A stretch of 64,000 nucleotides of DNA from Rusavskia elegans (lineage: Eukaryota > Ascomycota > Lecanoromycetes > Teloschistales > Teloschistaceae). The DNA lies in contig SAUG01000069.1 of the NCBI GenBank assembly GCA_011316305.1, forward strand, positions 310,001 to 374,000. Direction: 5' to 3'. Both the position numbers and the translations under genes were made by a program. The stretch's first letter is position 1. Each line of letters begins with the position of its first letter. A model generated the notes under the pieces. The model made no database searches and was not told the DNA's origin. It was given only the letters and a program-made list of their open reading frames with translations. Below are positions 33,090 to 44,350 of this stretch, in pieces.

Positions 33090-34987
33090 ATGGCTTTGCC
33101 ATGGCAGAAACGAAGAGCCCCACCGATTGGGCTTCGAAGGCAGACGCTCCCATACGGCCACCTACACGAGCAGTATGGGAGAGAATCCAGCGCCGAACGC
33201 GAAAAGGCAGAAGCCGATATATTCGCTCCTCCCCAGAGCGACTCGTGTGAAGAGTCGCCATCTGCCTCTCCCAGTCCCGCCTTGAAATCTGAATCTTCAC
33301 CTCCCGCAAAGAAGAGAAGACTCGAGACTAGAAGCAGCCAGCAGATCGATCTCACAAGTCCTTCACCTGTTAAGAAAGAGCCGGATCTAGCGGACATTCC
33401 AAGGACCAGATTCACCTCATCTAACCCGTCATCCAATAATCTTTCAGGCGCCAATGGGAGTAAGGTGCCATCTTCAAGTTTACAGTCACAGACTGTGGTC
33501 AGGGATGACCCCGATGATGCATTTCCAGAGTTCAGAGCTTCTCAAAGCAAAAAGGGGAAGACATATCACAGGCCTGTTGTAAACTTTCACAAAGCAGCAC
33601 CTGTCGGGTCAGAAAAGGAGCAAGGAACAACAAAGTACGAAAAGACCGAGTCAATGATCAAGCGCCAACCCGACGGCTTCATGATAGCGAATACTGAGGG
33701 TATCTGTGCACTGGGTATGGGTTTAGTATACGATTGTCTCTGGCATATGCTGATTTTGACAAGTTCCATCTCCTGAAAAGGGGCATGTACAGGCCGAATT
33801 CAAACAACCAGCTGGCGTGTCTCCCAGTCCAAGATCGGAGAGGGCGAGCAGACGTTCAACGCAAGAAGAAGCCAATGGTCTACGGCCGGCTCGTCGGAAA
33901 ACTTTCAAGAAGCCCACACCAGTACCAAGCTCTCCGAAGCGAGAATCTCCCCCACCGCCAAAATTCAAAGTCCCGAAGGGGTTATCTCCCAGCTTAATCG
34001 ACCGGCGGTCAAGCAGATCCAACAGATCCTCTCGGGATGCTTCAATGTCCGATGCTCCTATTGCGCCGGGGCTCGCGGATTTGCAAGGATTTGCTAACAA
34101 CATTGCCATCCAGGCCAGAACTAAGTTGGATCTCAAGGCGCCTGAATCTTCGGCTACCGCTTCATCAGGGCCGACTTTTGACTTCGATATCGGAGATGGC
34201 AATTCTACGTCTTCCCTCAGCTCGGCCCCAGCAATCGAAGAACTCGCCGCTCTCGACTTCCACGACGAGGTACTCAAAGCACACCCTCCGTCTTCACCCA
34301 AATCGAAATGTCCTCTATGTAAGGAGTCCGTATCCCGATTATTCTTGGAGGAGTTCTTTAGTTCAGGTAATCTTAATGTACGGCAGCAAGCCAGATTTTG
34401 TACAGCACACAAGAGACGATCGGCGCAAGAGGTATGGAGAGACAAGGGCTACCCCAGTATTGAGTGGAAAGAGTTCCAGGCACGATTACCAAAGTATGGA
34501 GATGCTATGATCGGCGTCCTCAACGGCACTCGAAGAAGCTTTTATAGGAATGTATTGGAGGACCAAGTTAAAAGTGGAAAGCGAACTGCGAAACAATTTA
34601 TGATGGGCGGAGATGATCAGCAAAGCTTGAAGATGGGGTATTACGGGACCAAAGGGCAACAGATACTGTACGGCTTCTACGCTTCACTGCGAGTTCTTGG
34701 CTTGCGTACATTCACTAACACTCACCAGAATGGACTACCTCATGTCGAGATTCGCATCGCGCATACGAAGATTGGCGGGTACCGATCGACTCGTATCCGC
34801 GGCAGGAGTAGCCGGATTTGTCCAAGGTGTACTGGCACCTGAATTGGCCGTCATGCTTGTAAAAGATGATATGAACGTCGACGAGGAGCAAGCGAGAGTA
34901 ATATTGGTCGAGAGCTCTGAGATTGGGAATTTGGTGAATGAAGAAGAGGATGAGGTGATTAAAGACGAGGTAGAGAAGGATGTCTAA
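33090..34987 (+). CDS. rtc4: RTC4-like protein (restriction of telomere capping 4 domain)
   Basis: Exons 33090-33699, 33764-34667 and 34729-34987, introns 64 and 61 nt, 590 residues. The start MALPWQKRRAPPIG is the first in-frame ATG; the frame is open further upstream without ATG, so an upstream exon is possible. The N-terminal 330 residues are disordered and Ser/Pro-rich with basic clusters (PPAKKRRLET). The C-terminal RTC4 domain begins with CPLCKESVS, then LNVRQQARFCTAHKRRSA and YPSIEWKEFQARLPKY, and after the last intron MDYLMSRFASRIRRLAGTDR and VQGVLAPELAVMLVKDDM, all diagnostic. The yeast gene affects protection of uncapped telomeres; the biochemical role is unknown. Location is nuclear or cytosolic. 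Confidence 0.92.
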
Positions 34988-35461
34988 GCTCTGGGATGAA
35001 ATGGCTTGTGACTGCTTTGGAATCTCGGCTGTGTAGCGAGAAACCTGCCAGGTATCAGAACCGTCATGGTGAGTTGACTTGAACCCATCTCTGGGTTGAC
35101 GTGTGGGAGCGGGCTTTCTGGAAGTATAGGAGAGTGAGGCATTTTTTACGCCTATCTTGCTTCCCATGCTTGACATATGGGAACGGAATTTTGGAAGTTG
35201 ACATCGTACACGAAACGCTTGGACCAATCTTGTAGACAGCTACTCCATAGCATAGATACCCCTTGTCGTGTATCATGACGAATTGATTCTCTGATCTTAC
35301 ATACTTTCCCGTCGACCTTCCCTTTGCTCCCTTCGAATCGATACAATTTCATCTTCTCGTAGACCCTCAACCTCGAAGTCTAAGACATATATCTCTCTCC
35401 TCCTCTTAAAAACAGTCGATTCCTACCTTCCCAACTATCCACCAAATTCCTCATATCCCCC
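34988..35461. other. Convergent 3' intergenic region
   Basis: Between the RTC4 stop and the stop of the TMEM14-like gene on the other strand. Minus-strand frames here are short and lack motifs. Confidence 0.5.
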
Positions 35462-35939
35462 TCATGCCATCACCCTCCCATTCCACAACGTCCCAAACCG
35501 ATACAGCCCAAACGCCGCCACAACACTCAACCCAATCGGCAACGGCTTCATCGTCTTAATCGCCCGCGGCACCGAACTCCCCGCCAAGATCACCGAGGCG
35601 AGTAAGGCCAATTCCACGCCGTAGGGTTGTCGGTTTCGTTGCCGGAGACCGCCGAGACCATACTATTCGACGCAAAATGTACGTCAGCGATTGCCTCGAA
35701 CACAGCCATTTGATGAGTTGGATTGCGGGGACGGGGAAGGAGGAAGTGGGACGGGGGAATGTACGAGAGCTCCGACTGTAACGCCGGCTGCGATTGAAGG
35801 GATAGAGCCGGTGCGTGCGTAGCCGGTTATGCCGCCGCCGGCGGTGAGGCAGGCGAGGAGGAAGGCTTGGGTTGAGGGGTCGTCCTGAGGGATGTCAGAT
35901 CGGGCTGTAGAGATGGGGATTGGAGGTGAGTTGTACCAT
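35462..35939 (-). CDS. TMEM14/UPF0136 family small membrane protein
   Basis: Three exons: 35937-35939 (the ATG codon alone), 35765-35884 and 35462-35662, introns of 52 and 102 nt, all phase 0, 107 residues. After the start Met the protein reads DDPSTQAFLLACLTAGGGI, then GYARTGSIPSIAAGVTVGAL, YGLGGLR, PYGVELALLASVILAGSSV and PRAIKTMKPLPIGLSVVAA, matching the TMEM14 pattern of about four Gly-rich short helices. Relatives sit in mitochondrial or ER membranes; human TMEM14C moves a haem precursor across the inner mitochondrial membrane and yeast Tmh11 is similar. No in-frame ATG exists in exon 2, so the ATG-only first exon is needed unless an unseen upstream exon contributes. Divergent from OST2 with 261 bp between starts. 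Confidence 0.85.
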
Positions 35940-36200
35940 TGTGTGATATTTGGGTGTGTTATCTGTCAATGAAGGTGTACTCCGTGTCGATTGCTCTGTT
36001 GTCGAAGACTGAGACCACACATCGTCATAGCAGACCCTCGAAAGCTTGGCATTTTCTGTCTTGGCATCCATCGAGCTACGTCTCCCTCAACTTCCAATCC
36101 AGAGTTTCTAATCCACAAGGAATAGCACTCCCAACCTCACCATCCATTGCGCTTGCACCCATATTTACCCCTCCCATCCTCCCACAGCCTCACCACCTCA
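35940..36200. promoter_or_regulatory. Divergent promoter, TMEM14-like / OST2
   Basis: A 261-bp region that must drive both genes. The OST2 side is C/T-rich right up to the ATG, as is usual in highly expressed fungal genes. Confidence 0.5.
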
Positions 36201-37004
36201 ATGCCACCCAAACGCCCCACAACCTCCACACCCTCCACCCCCTCAAAATCCACCACCGCCTCCAACCCCCCTTCCACCCCATCCGCTCAAAACACGCAAC
36301 CCTCAAAATCCTCCCTCACATCTTCATCCTCGCAATCAAGCAGTAACAACCCACAAGTCATCCTCCAGCAGCTATGGAGCAGCTACCAGCGCCGAACGCC
36401 GCAGCGCGTCAAACTGATCGATGTGTTCATGGGGTTTCTGGTCGTGGTCGGGGCATTGCAATTTGTATACTGTGTGCTGGTGGGGAATTATGTGAGTTTT
36501 GCTTTTCTCTTCTTCTTTGAGGGTTTGGGGGTTGGGGTATAAGGGTGGGTTGGGTATTGGAGGATATAGAATGGACGAAAAAGAAATGAAGGCACAACAA
36601 GCGCGATCGTGGAAAGATGTGAAAGGAGAAAAGCACAGATGATGGGAAAGATCGTTGGGATATTCAACAGCTGCATTCAGCCAGTAGGATGGGCAGTGGG
36701 AAAAAAAACCCAAGCAAAGCTAACCAATTCTCTTTCTTGCAACAGCCATTCAATGCCTTCCTCTCCGGCTTCAGCGCCACCGTCGGTCAATTCGTCTTGA
36801 CGGCTAGCTTGCGCATCCAGACCAATCCGGAGAACAAGGATGAGTTCAAGACTGTCAGCCATGAGCGGTATGTCTTCCTTTTTCCAACCCGAGACTATAA
36901 ATCTAGGGGATACCAAGCTTACATTGAATGTGTGTAGGGCGTTTGCGGATTTCGTGCTAGGCAGCCTGATATTGCATTTCTTTTGCGTGAACTTCATCAA
37001 TTAG
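36201..37004 (+). CDS. ost2: Oligosaccharyltransferase subunit OST2/DAD1
   Basis: Small membrane subunit of the ER complex that transfers the N-glycan to Asn-X-Ser/Thr sites. Exons 36201-36491, 36746-36867 and 36938-37004, introns 254 and 70 nt, 159 residues. A Ser/Thr/Pro-rich N-terminal extension of about 55 residues precedes the DAD1 domain. The domain shows [40 protein letters not shown], then [28 protein letters not shown] and the hallmark end [20 protein letters not shown] before NFIN-stop. Three hydrophobic helices are expected. The C-terminal motif is split by the second intron inside the Arg codon. The first intron is long for this genome segment. Confidence 0.97.
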
Positions 37005-37308
37005 AGTAGATAGGTGGGCGATGTATGATTAGAGGTTTGGTGCAGCAAGATCTAGTCCCGTCTATCTTCTATCTGGTCTACGTGAGACTTTTCTCATTCC
37101 TATAAGCAACGCCGGAATATTGATTGCGGTCACCTCTGCTGCACCAGCGGGGCCTCCATTTTGGCTGGGAGTCGAGGCATCGGATTGCCAGCCCGCCCGT
37201 CGAAGGGATAGCTTGCTTTGGACAGTCAAATCGCGAACAGTCCCTCACCTCCTGTTAACTTCCCCGCTGGTTCTTCCGAGCACATTGCTCAGCCCTTTCG
37301 TCTCTTCA
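37005..37308. other. Convergent 3' intergenic region
   Basis: About 300 bp between the OST2 stop and the aminotransferase stop. The plus-strand frame 37120-37767 that covers it is antisense to the aminotransferase. No gene seen. Confidence 0.5.
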
Positions 37309-39166
37309 CTACTTGTGCCCATTGACCTCGCCATTGACTTCCCCGTTCTGCTCAAGCAACCCAAACTCCACCCTCAACCCCTTCCCAAACCTCTCCACGG
37401 CCTCCATAACATCCTTTTCGCCTGCCGCCGCAAAAGTCGTCCGGAAAAACATATCCTCCCCTCCATCCCCCTCCGCTCGAAACCAACTTCCCTTCGCCGT
37501 CAAAACCCCACTATCAACCCCCGCCCTCCAGATCTTCTCCTCCAACTCCAACAACGGCACCTCCTCCCCCCGCCTAATCAACGGATGTTTCCTCCAATCC
37601 ACCTTAATCCAATGAAACATGCCCGCCTCCGGCGCAACCCAGCTCGCCACCTCCCGGGGCAGGAACCTCTCACACGCAATAACAATATTATCTCTTTTCC
37701 GCGTATACTCCAATCGTATCCAGATCAACCAGTCCAGGTACCCCGCATGGCCCCAGGTCTCGTCTAACAATTTGAAAAGGACGAGTTGGGAAAGCCCGCT
37801 CGGCATCTGCGTGGTTACTTCGGCGTACCGGACCATGCGCTCGACGATTTGCGCGGAGGCTGTTATCCAGCCTGTTCGCATGCCTGGTGCGATGACTTTG
37901 GAGAAGGAGTCCATACGCATGACGCGCCCGTCAGTATCTATGCTTAGCAGCGACGGGACAAGTGCTTCCAGGAAGGCATCATGCGATAACGGCGGAGGAA
38001 CGTTAGGGGCGTGAGACCCGGTATATGGTTGCATTTGGAGGAAATAGTAGGGTTCGTCTTCGAGGATATAGAGATCGTGTTTCTGCGCCACGGCGTAGAG
38101 TTCTCGTCGGCGTTGCGCGCTTTGGGTGGCGCCGGTGGGGTTTTGGCCTGTGGGGACTGTATATAGGAGGAAGGGCTTTTTGGCGCCGCGCTCGCCGACG
38201 GACCAGTTGGTGAGGAGGTCGTCCATGTGGGAAGGGAGGAGACCTTCTTCGTCCATTTTGATGCCGAGGCATCTGACGCCAAGGGGGGAGGCGGTTTCCA
38301 GTGCCGTGCAGAAGGAGTATTCTTCCGTCACCATGTAATCGCCGCGAGTACAGAACGTGCGGAGTGCCATTTCGAAAGCGGCTGTGGAGCCGACGTTAAA
38401 TGTGCATTGCCAATCTTGGTAGGGCGGGTGGTGTACAATTTCTGTATGTTCGGTAACGAAGCGTAGCAGCTGGGCGGATCCAGTAGCTTGGCCGTAGTTG
38501 AAAGCGATGTGGATATCGTAGAGAGATTTGCCCTCGGCGGCATCGTGCTTGCCGGATTGGACAAGCAGACCGGAGTCCTTAGTTTCTGGTTCGGAGAAAT
38601 GCGGTGGTTTGGGGACTTTGACTTGGAGGCTCTCGAATGGAAAGACGGTGCTGGAGGGTAAGCCGCCGCCGAGGGATATCAGACCTGGTGTCTTGAGTAA
38701 TTGAGAGGCTGCTTTAAGACTAGAAAACTCTCTCGAGTGGCTCTCTTGAGTGAGAATCTGATCCCACCTCTTTGCTTTGGGTTTGCCATGTCCAGGACTC
38801 TCTGTAGTAGGACTCGGAGTTAGTATGCTTTTGATACAACTGTCTCGGGAGTACAGAGGAGGTTGACGCCGTAGTAGACCTCATCCTATGACTTGGCAGG
38901 GTATCCGAGACCTCGACTGACACTAGTCGAGATCTCGAATGGTTAGCTTGCCAGGGATAGCTTCAGAGTTGGGCAAGATTTCGGTAACGGAGCTCTGGGA
39001 ACTACTTACTGAACATGTCGCTGGAGGCATACGTAGCTAGTCCGGTAGATACGGCGGGAGCCTTGCTGCGTCGGGCTGCGACTCCATTGAGACTGAGACG
39101 GTCAATGAAGGTGGCCGCTTGGGTATCGGTTGCTGCTACCACGTCAAGTGCTGAAGGGGGAGACAT
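37309..39166 (-). CDS. Class I/II aminotransferase, ARO8/2-aminoadipate type
   Basis: PLP enzyme of the aromatic/aminoadipate aminotransferase group; it may transaminate Phe, Tyr, Trp, kynurenine or 2-oxoadipate. Exons 39010-39166 and 37309-38801, 208-nt intron with a perfect TACTAAC branch site, 549 residues. The junction restores MFKSPGHGKPKAKRWDQILT. Further marks: TPGLISLGGGLPSS, FNYGQATGSAQLLRFVTEH, TFNVGSTAAFEMALRTF, the cofactor-ring contact TVPTGQNPTGAT, the aspartate of ILEDEPYYFLQ, and the Schiff-base lysine in DSFSKVIAPGMRTGW near residue 354. The C terminus has a tandem GEVNGEVNG. A role in lysine synthesis beside saccharopine dehydrogenase, 7 kb away, is plausible but not shown. 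Codon ends change from C-rich to G-rich along the gene. Confidence 0.94.
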
Positions 39167-39902
39167 TGCTGGAAGCTAGACCTCGAAGAGAATAAGGAGG
39201 GAGTCAATGGAGCTGGCAAGAAATCAAGAATAGACGTTGAAGCCGGAAACTTATAAGGATGAGAAGAGCATCGGAAGGAGACTGGTTTGGAAACTGTTGA
39301 GTCACACTGTCTCACGATGTGTAACGTTAATCTTCCGGTACTTAGTCTTATCGAGAAGATGATTGCGCCGACAATAGCCGTTGAAACGGACGGGACCGTG
39401 TTCTTTGTCGACCATTCAGACTCCATCTTGGCTATTGGCTAAGTCAAAATACCTTAGTCTCTGGATGATAGTAGTGCCGGTTAGAAATCAAAGGGTGCCC
39501 GAGTACATCACGTTTCTGCGAGTAATTAGATAAGATCGCTCGGGACGATAGGGCGATCTGTACGTCATTCAATTCTTGCAGCTCGCTTAAGAGACTAACC
39601 GATTGGTCAATTGACGGGCACTTTGTGCTGGCTCTTCAGTGGTGTTTCGCAAATGGTACTCGGAGGCTCGAGTCAGTCAGGGCTCTCAGTCAGTCAGGTC
39701 TCTCAGCAACTCTGCATCAACTGGCAGACGCCGTTGTCTGTTAGCTGTCAGCAGTCCAGTGTTGAGGGACGTGGAGTATGGAGATTCAAAAGGTATCGAA
39801 GAATAGAATGCCCATCACAAAAACATTGATTCCCATATCCTACACCAACTGCCCTGTTGGTATCTCGCCGAATGAACAAAGCTCCCTGATTCCCAATGTC
39901 AG
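39167..39902. other. Intergenic, no supported gene
   Basis: Upstream of the aminotransferase gene. It contains short direct repeats of CAGTCAG around 39675-39705. Frames are short and unconvincing. Confidence 0.5.
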
Positions 39903-40136
39903 TCATGCCAACGCACTGAGTGCTATACCATCACCTGAACTCCTCCGCTTGCGCTCACCAATCCCATGCTCGACATACTTTTCCCATGCCGGCGGCCCTT
40001 TCCCATCCAGAAGGTATTTATCGGCTAATATACAAATGAAGATGATGTCCTCGGTCGTGCTTCGATGAATGCCCCCGAGCCTTCCTTGCGGATCCGGATC
40101 TATACAAATAAAAGGGCTGATGATATCTTCGTCCAT
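39903..40136 (-). CDS. Possible small protein, 77 residues
   Basis: A frame starting MDEDIISPFICIDPDPQG with balanced composition (STTEDIIFICILADKYLLDG, PPAWEKYVEHGIGERKRRSS) that looks more like protein than surrounding frames. The frame stays open eight codons upstream. It lies just downstream of the HAP3 stop on the same strand, so it could also be 3' leader or trailer sequence open by chance. No family recognised. Confidence 0.3.
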   Translation of the reverse strand: MDEDIISPFICIDPDPQGRLGGIHRSTTEDIIFICILADKYLLDGKGPPAWEKYVEHGIGERKRRSSGDGIALSALA

Positions 40137-40264
40137 TGTAAAAGCAGACCTATGTTCCACTTCAAATGTGGCGCCGTCGCCGCAAAGCTGACGATGATGC
40201 GGTGAAGTCGACGAAGACGAGGTTCAATATAAAGGAAGACAATATGTGAGAATCCATGGCAAAA

Positions 40265-41380
40265 TTAGTAGCTTTCGTTGTTGCCAGTTCCCGGAGGGTA
40301 CACCTGGCCATAAGGGGCGTTCTCCGTTTCACCACCTTCGAGGGTGTGAGGGCTCAAAATGTTGTTGACACCTTCGCCTTGCTGGTGGTACGCTGTTGAT
40401 GTTGAAGGCGCGCTGGCACCGGGACCGACACTGCCGCCGCTCGGCCCAGGCTGGGCCCCTTGGGAGCCGTATCCACTACCTGGCCGCTGCTGGTTTTCGC
40501 CTCGAGCTGACTGGGTCTTGAAGCACCGGTCATTTGCGGTTCTGCCACGGGTGGCCGGTAGGAAGAAGGGTGTGGTGCAGAATGCAACGCGAGCCTACAG
40601 GAAAAACGAGAGGACTTACTTCTCGGTATTTGGAGAGATAAATCTTCAGTGCTTCTGCATAGTTTTCGAACCCTAACGACGTCATTGCGAATAAGATGTC
40701 TTCGCCGTTGACCGTCTTTCGTTTCTCTTGTTGGCATTTCTCGGAAGCTGCAGGTGGAGTGTCAGATGCCAATCGATAGGCGCTTGTCGAAATTGACGTA
40801 CCTTCGCTGGTGATGAAAGAGATGAATTCGCTGACGCATTCTTGCATGCACTCCTTGGCTTCTTTGGCGATTTTGGCGTTCTCCGGTAGTGCTGTCTTCA
40901 TGATTCGAGCAACTGGAGCGAAATTGCGTATATTAGCATCTGACGCAATGCTATTGTGCCTGGAGCCACGCTGTGGTGAAATTGACTGCGGGAAATCGCG
41001 GGACATTGTGCGCTCTCACTGGCTGCTGCGATTTGACCATAGAGAACGAAGAAGGGGGGAGAATGCCGGCGCAGATCGTGAACATGATAATGAGACCAGT
41101 AATCGCGCGTGCCAATGGCGTAGAAGCGACGGCAATACAGACTGCCATCATCGTGCAGCGTCGGGAGGAATGAACGCGTCAATCACAGAAGCATGATGCA
41201 GGCAAATAAATCGCTGGACCAACCATTTGCAATCGGTAGCCATCGATCTTGTTCTTTGACTTCGAACTCATATGCCAACTCTCGCGCTTGAGCTTCTGGG
41301 TCGCCTCTATCCATGGGCTCCGAATTCTCGCGCGATTGCCCGCCGTGCTCCACCTCTTCTTTCGGCGGGGAGACTGACAT
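40265..41380 (-). CDS. hapC: CCAAT-binding factor subunit HAP3 / NF-YB
   Basis: Histone-fold subunit of the HAP2/3/5 complex that binds CCAAT boxes. Four exons: 41224-41380, 40802-40912, 40620-40747 and 40265-40516, introns 311, 54 and 103 nt, 215 residues. The core is complete after splicing: [76 protein letters not shown] and [12 protein letters not shown], nearly invariant among eukaryotes. The acidic N terminus (PKEEVEHG) and a Gly/Gln/Pro-rich tail ([18 protein letters not shown]) flank it. Reading any intron inserts foreign sequence in the histone fold, so the splices are firm. The first donor is GTTGGT. In filamentous fungi the complex also recruits HapX for iron control. Confidence 0.97.
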
Positions 41381-43436
41381 GATGTATATGCCCGCTGCAG
41401 GAACGTGTTATAGGAAATCCTTGGCTCCTCCCTCGAGAATAGGTACGGCTGACCACGTCACTACGGGGCCCCAAATGGCAATGGACTTGCAGGAGTCGCG
41501 CCGGCGTGCAGCCTCCGAAGGCTCCGGCGCAATAAAGTATGCCTTACAGCGGCCTAACGACCTTCCTGCAGGACCGTTCTCTGGGCTCAATTCGAGCCTC
41601 AGCTTCAGCAAAAGCAGAATCCTGCACTTTTGGGCTAGGGCTGTGCTGCCTCGAGCGCGAACTGTCGGTGATGCAATGCCTGACGGTAGGGTTCAGCCAC
41701 GCGAGAGAGCTGCTGTGCGACCGCCTCTCGACCTCTCCAACACGAGCGCTATGCAGTAAGAAGCGGATGCCAGCAGCTGCGATAGTAGAAGACTGGAGAA
41801 CGTGGGGTGGTACGAGGCCAATTGGGCTCCAATGGCTGGAAAAGATTCTATAATGGTTTAGCTTGGTCGAAATGCTGGGTCTATCATGCGCTTGTCCCAG
41901 TCTGACGCACCTCGAGATCCTAATGCCAGTGGTTTTGGCGCAGTGGACCCAGAACGGCGCTTCGGTCGCGATTGATAGAAGAAAGAGTCAAGTGAAAAGG
42001 TGGAGGAAGCACCCTGAATGCGGAGGGGGAATAATTAGTCGGGATTTTTCAAGAACAGTCCCACGCCAAACCCCAGCCTCGATCGATCGACACGGGAAGA
42101 TTTTTGAAAGGACCACAGCAAAAGGGACGCGGTAAGCGCGTGTACCGAATCATTAGGGCATGGAACGCTTTCATCGAAGTATCGACTTGTCGTTTTACTG
42201 CCATAGTGGTATCCTACGCCGTCATGTCGACTTGCCGGGCCCGAGGCCTCAGGACAATACCATTGACCGTCCCTTGGGCAATGACGGCAAGAGGCATCAT
42301 AGGGGTTTACTCTAGTGGAAAGGGTTGTGATCTTCCACCCACTACGGCGGCGACTAAAGCATATTTCTACGACATGTGATTGGTGAGATCACCCTTGTGA
42401 GGAATGCCTGGAGCCTACTTTAGGAATCTTGAATATCTCTTTGCAGCTATCAGCTCTCCAACCCTTCAGGTCGTAATGCTTAGAGTGTCCCACGGCTCTG
42501 AAACGTCAGGTGGGGTCGCAAGGCCCCAATTCTGCCAGGTACAATTCCTTCCCCGTTCAAATATAGAATATTTGCCTCGCGGATATTATTTCGCATATCC
42601 GGCGTCGCCTATCGGCCGACGCACGATATTGTCGCATCTAACATGAGACTCGCCTCTGCCGGGGCAGTATCGCAACATCCTAGGTATTCCAATTCGCGAG
42701 ATGAAAATCAATGGTAGGACTCATGGATCGAAAACGCGGGACGGTCAGGACCACTGCAGATAGCCTCTGCCATACCAACACGTTGGGCCGGAGTGGATTT
42801 CTGCAGCGAAGCGGCGTCGACGACGTTCAGAACTCACCTGAAAAATGATGAGATGGTCAGTGCTAGACTAGTCGATGTGATACTTGATTGTAAGCTGACG
42901 TTGACAGAGCCAGTCAGATCGCTTCATTGTCCGGTACCTTGCCTTGGCCGCACGTAGAAAAACCGTCCTATGATTGAGCTGTCCACACTGCCGGGCTTGC
43001 ATACGCTACCGTTAGGCGGTAACTCCGTAGCGTGCATGTGTAAGACATAGCTAGTATAACTAGCGAAGCAATGCCAACTCACAGTGGCCACACTTGATGC
43101 AGCCTCAACATCCAACTTGCAGCACTAGGCTATTCCGGGGCTTCAACACATGGCAATGGCTTCGCACCGCCTTGGCCACCTGATGACAGGCGTTCGTTGT
43201 ATACAGTATATCAGGGACGTGGCGACTGTCGTCGGGCAGGCGTGCATAAAAAGAAAGATGTCGTCATGGGATTTAGCCTGACTCCCGGGAATCGCGTACT
43301 TTTTGTACGCTCCTCTGCGGTAGTTGGACTCTCTCCCGGTTATTGAGGCGACCAGCAAGGTTTAAGGCTTGTACGTCAGTATGCCAACTTCTGTAGGAGC
43401 TCGATTGTAGGCTAAGGCAGAGACTCGGTTGCAGTA
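41381..43436. other. Two-kb intergenic region upstream of HAP3, no gene seen
   Basis: Frames up to about 150 codons occur on both strands but overlap and carry no motif. At 41818-41833 lie three CCAAT pentamers (the palindrome CCAATTGG and a further CCAAT), about 440 bp upstream of the HAP3 start. The remainder is unremarkable. Confidence 0.5.
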
Positions 43437-44073
43437 CTACTGTTGCACAACTTGAACGTTGTTCTTTTTCTGGGCACACAAAAAAGGTCAGTAGATATCC
43501 TAAGAAAACATCGCGGCAGCCCGGTTCTGCGAAAGTGAACTGAGATATCGAAGCGAGACCATGATAGCAACGAACCTTCCACTTCTCCATGTCCTCTTGC
43601 TGACGCTTGTACTGCTTGACTAGTTCATCCAGAACTCTCTTGAGGCCATCCGAGTTGATTTGTAGAGCTGGTAGCACGTCCTTCACCGTTCTTTCGACTA
43701 AGACGCCGTTGATCATGCGAAAACATTTGCGCTCTCCAGGCAGGGGCTTCAATGTCTCTAGTACGAGCCTGGAGTAAAGAACAACGGTGAGCCCAGAATT
43801 GGCGGTGGAGATGAGGGGGGAAACATAGTCGCATTGGATTTTAGGAAGCGATACTGATTCAGCAAAGACAACAATGTTGACGTACTTGTGCTCTTCTGTC
43901 TCCTGTTCGACGTTACCGATCCTGTCGGCAAGTTGTTGGAGGTTGTTCTTGAAATTAGTATACTGCTGCTGCAGCTCTACCTCGAAAGTGGTAAGCAAAA
44001 CAAGCTCCTAGAATGGTAGCTCGAAACTTTCGCTACCTTGCTGCTTTTTTGCGCTGACCTGAGAATGTGCCAT
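43437..44073 (-). CDS. GIM4: Prefoldin subunit 2 (GIM4)
   Basis: Beta-type subunit of the hexameric prefoldin chaperone that hands unfolded actin and tubulin to the CCT chaperonin in the cytosol. Four exons: 44037-44073, 43886-43976, 43576-43768 and 43437-43469, introns 60, 117 and 106 nt, 117 residues. The spliced protein reads MAHSQVSAKKQQELQQQYTN, then an N-terminal coiled coil through RIGNVEQETEEHK, LVLETLKPLPGERKCFRMIN, GVLVERTVKDVLPALQ and a C-terminal coiled coil ending WKKKNNVQVVQQ. Unspliced reading of the last intron would add a spurious 100-residue tail. Length and both helices match the family. Divergent from the PTC7-type phosphatase. Confidence 0.95.
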
Positions 44074-44350
44074 GGTCCACGGAACACAATAATACAGTTC
44101 TCTGTTTGTTGAGTGTACGGAGTAGCAAGAAAAGAATACTCGGCATTTGACCGTATTCGTACAAGCCGCGCGCGAGGGGCGGCGGACTCGCTCATACAAG
44201 TCCGTCCTGCACCAAAGCGGTCCCATCAGATCCTCAAGACAATCGACAATGACAGTGAGACGAGTCGAGTTACCCTGGAACCCTGATTCCTCCGCTACAA
44301 TGCTGCTTGATTGCATGGTTTTGGCTATCTAGCCAGTCGCTCAAGCTGGC
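44074..44350. promoter_or_regulatory. Divergent promoter, prefoldin 2 / PTC7-like
   Basis: 277 bp between divergent start codons, with no coding signal. It should contain both promoters. Confidence 0.45.

Noticed and set aside
37120..37767. 215-codon plus-strand frame
   Set aside because: Antisense to the 3' part of the ARO8-like gene, kept open by its codon bias.
41313..41853. Two plus-strand frames of 104 and 148 codons
   Set aside because: Overlap each other and the first HAP3 exon in antisense, with no motif.
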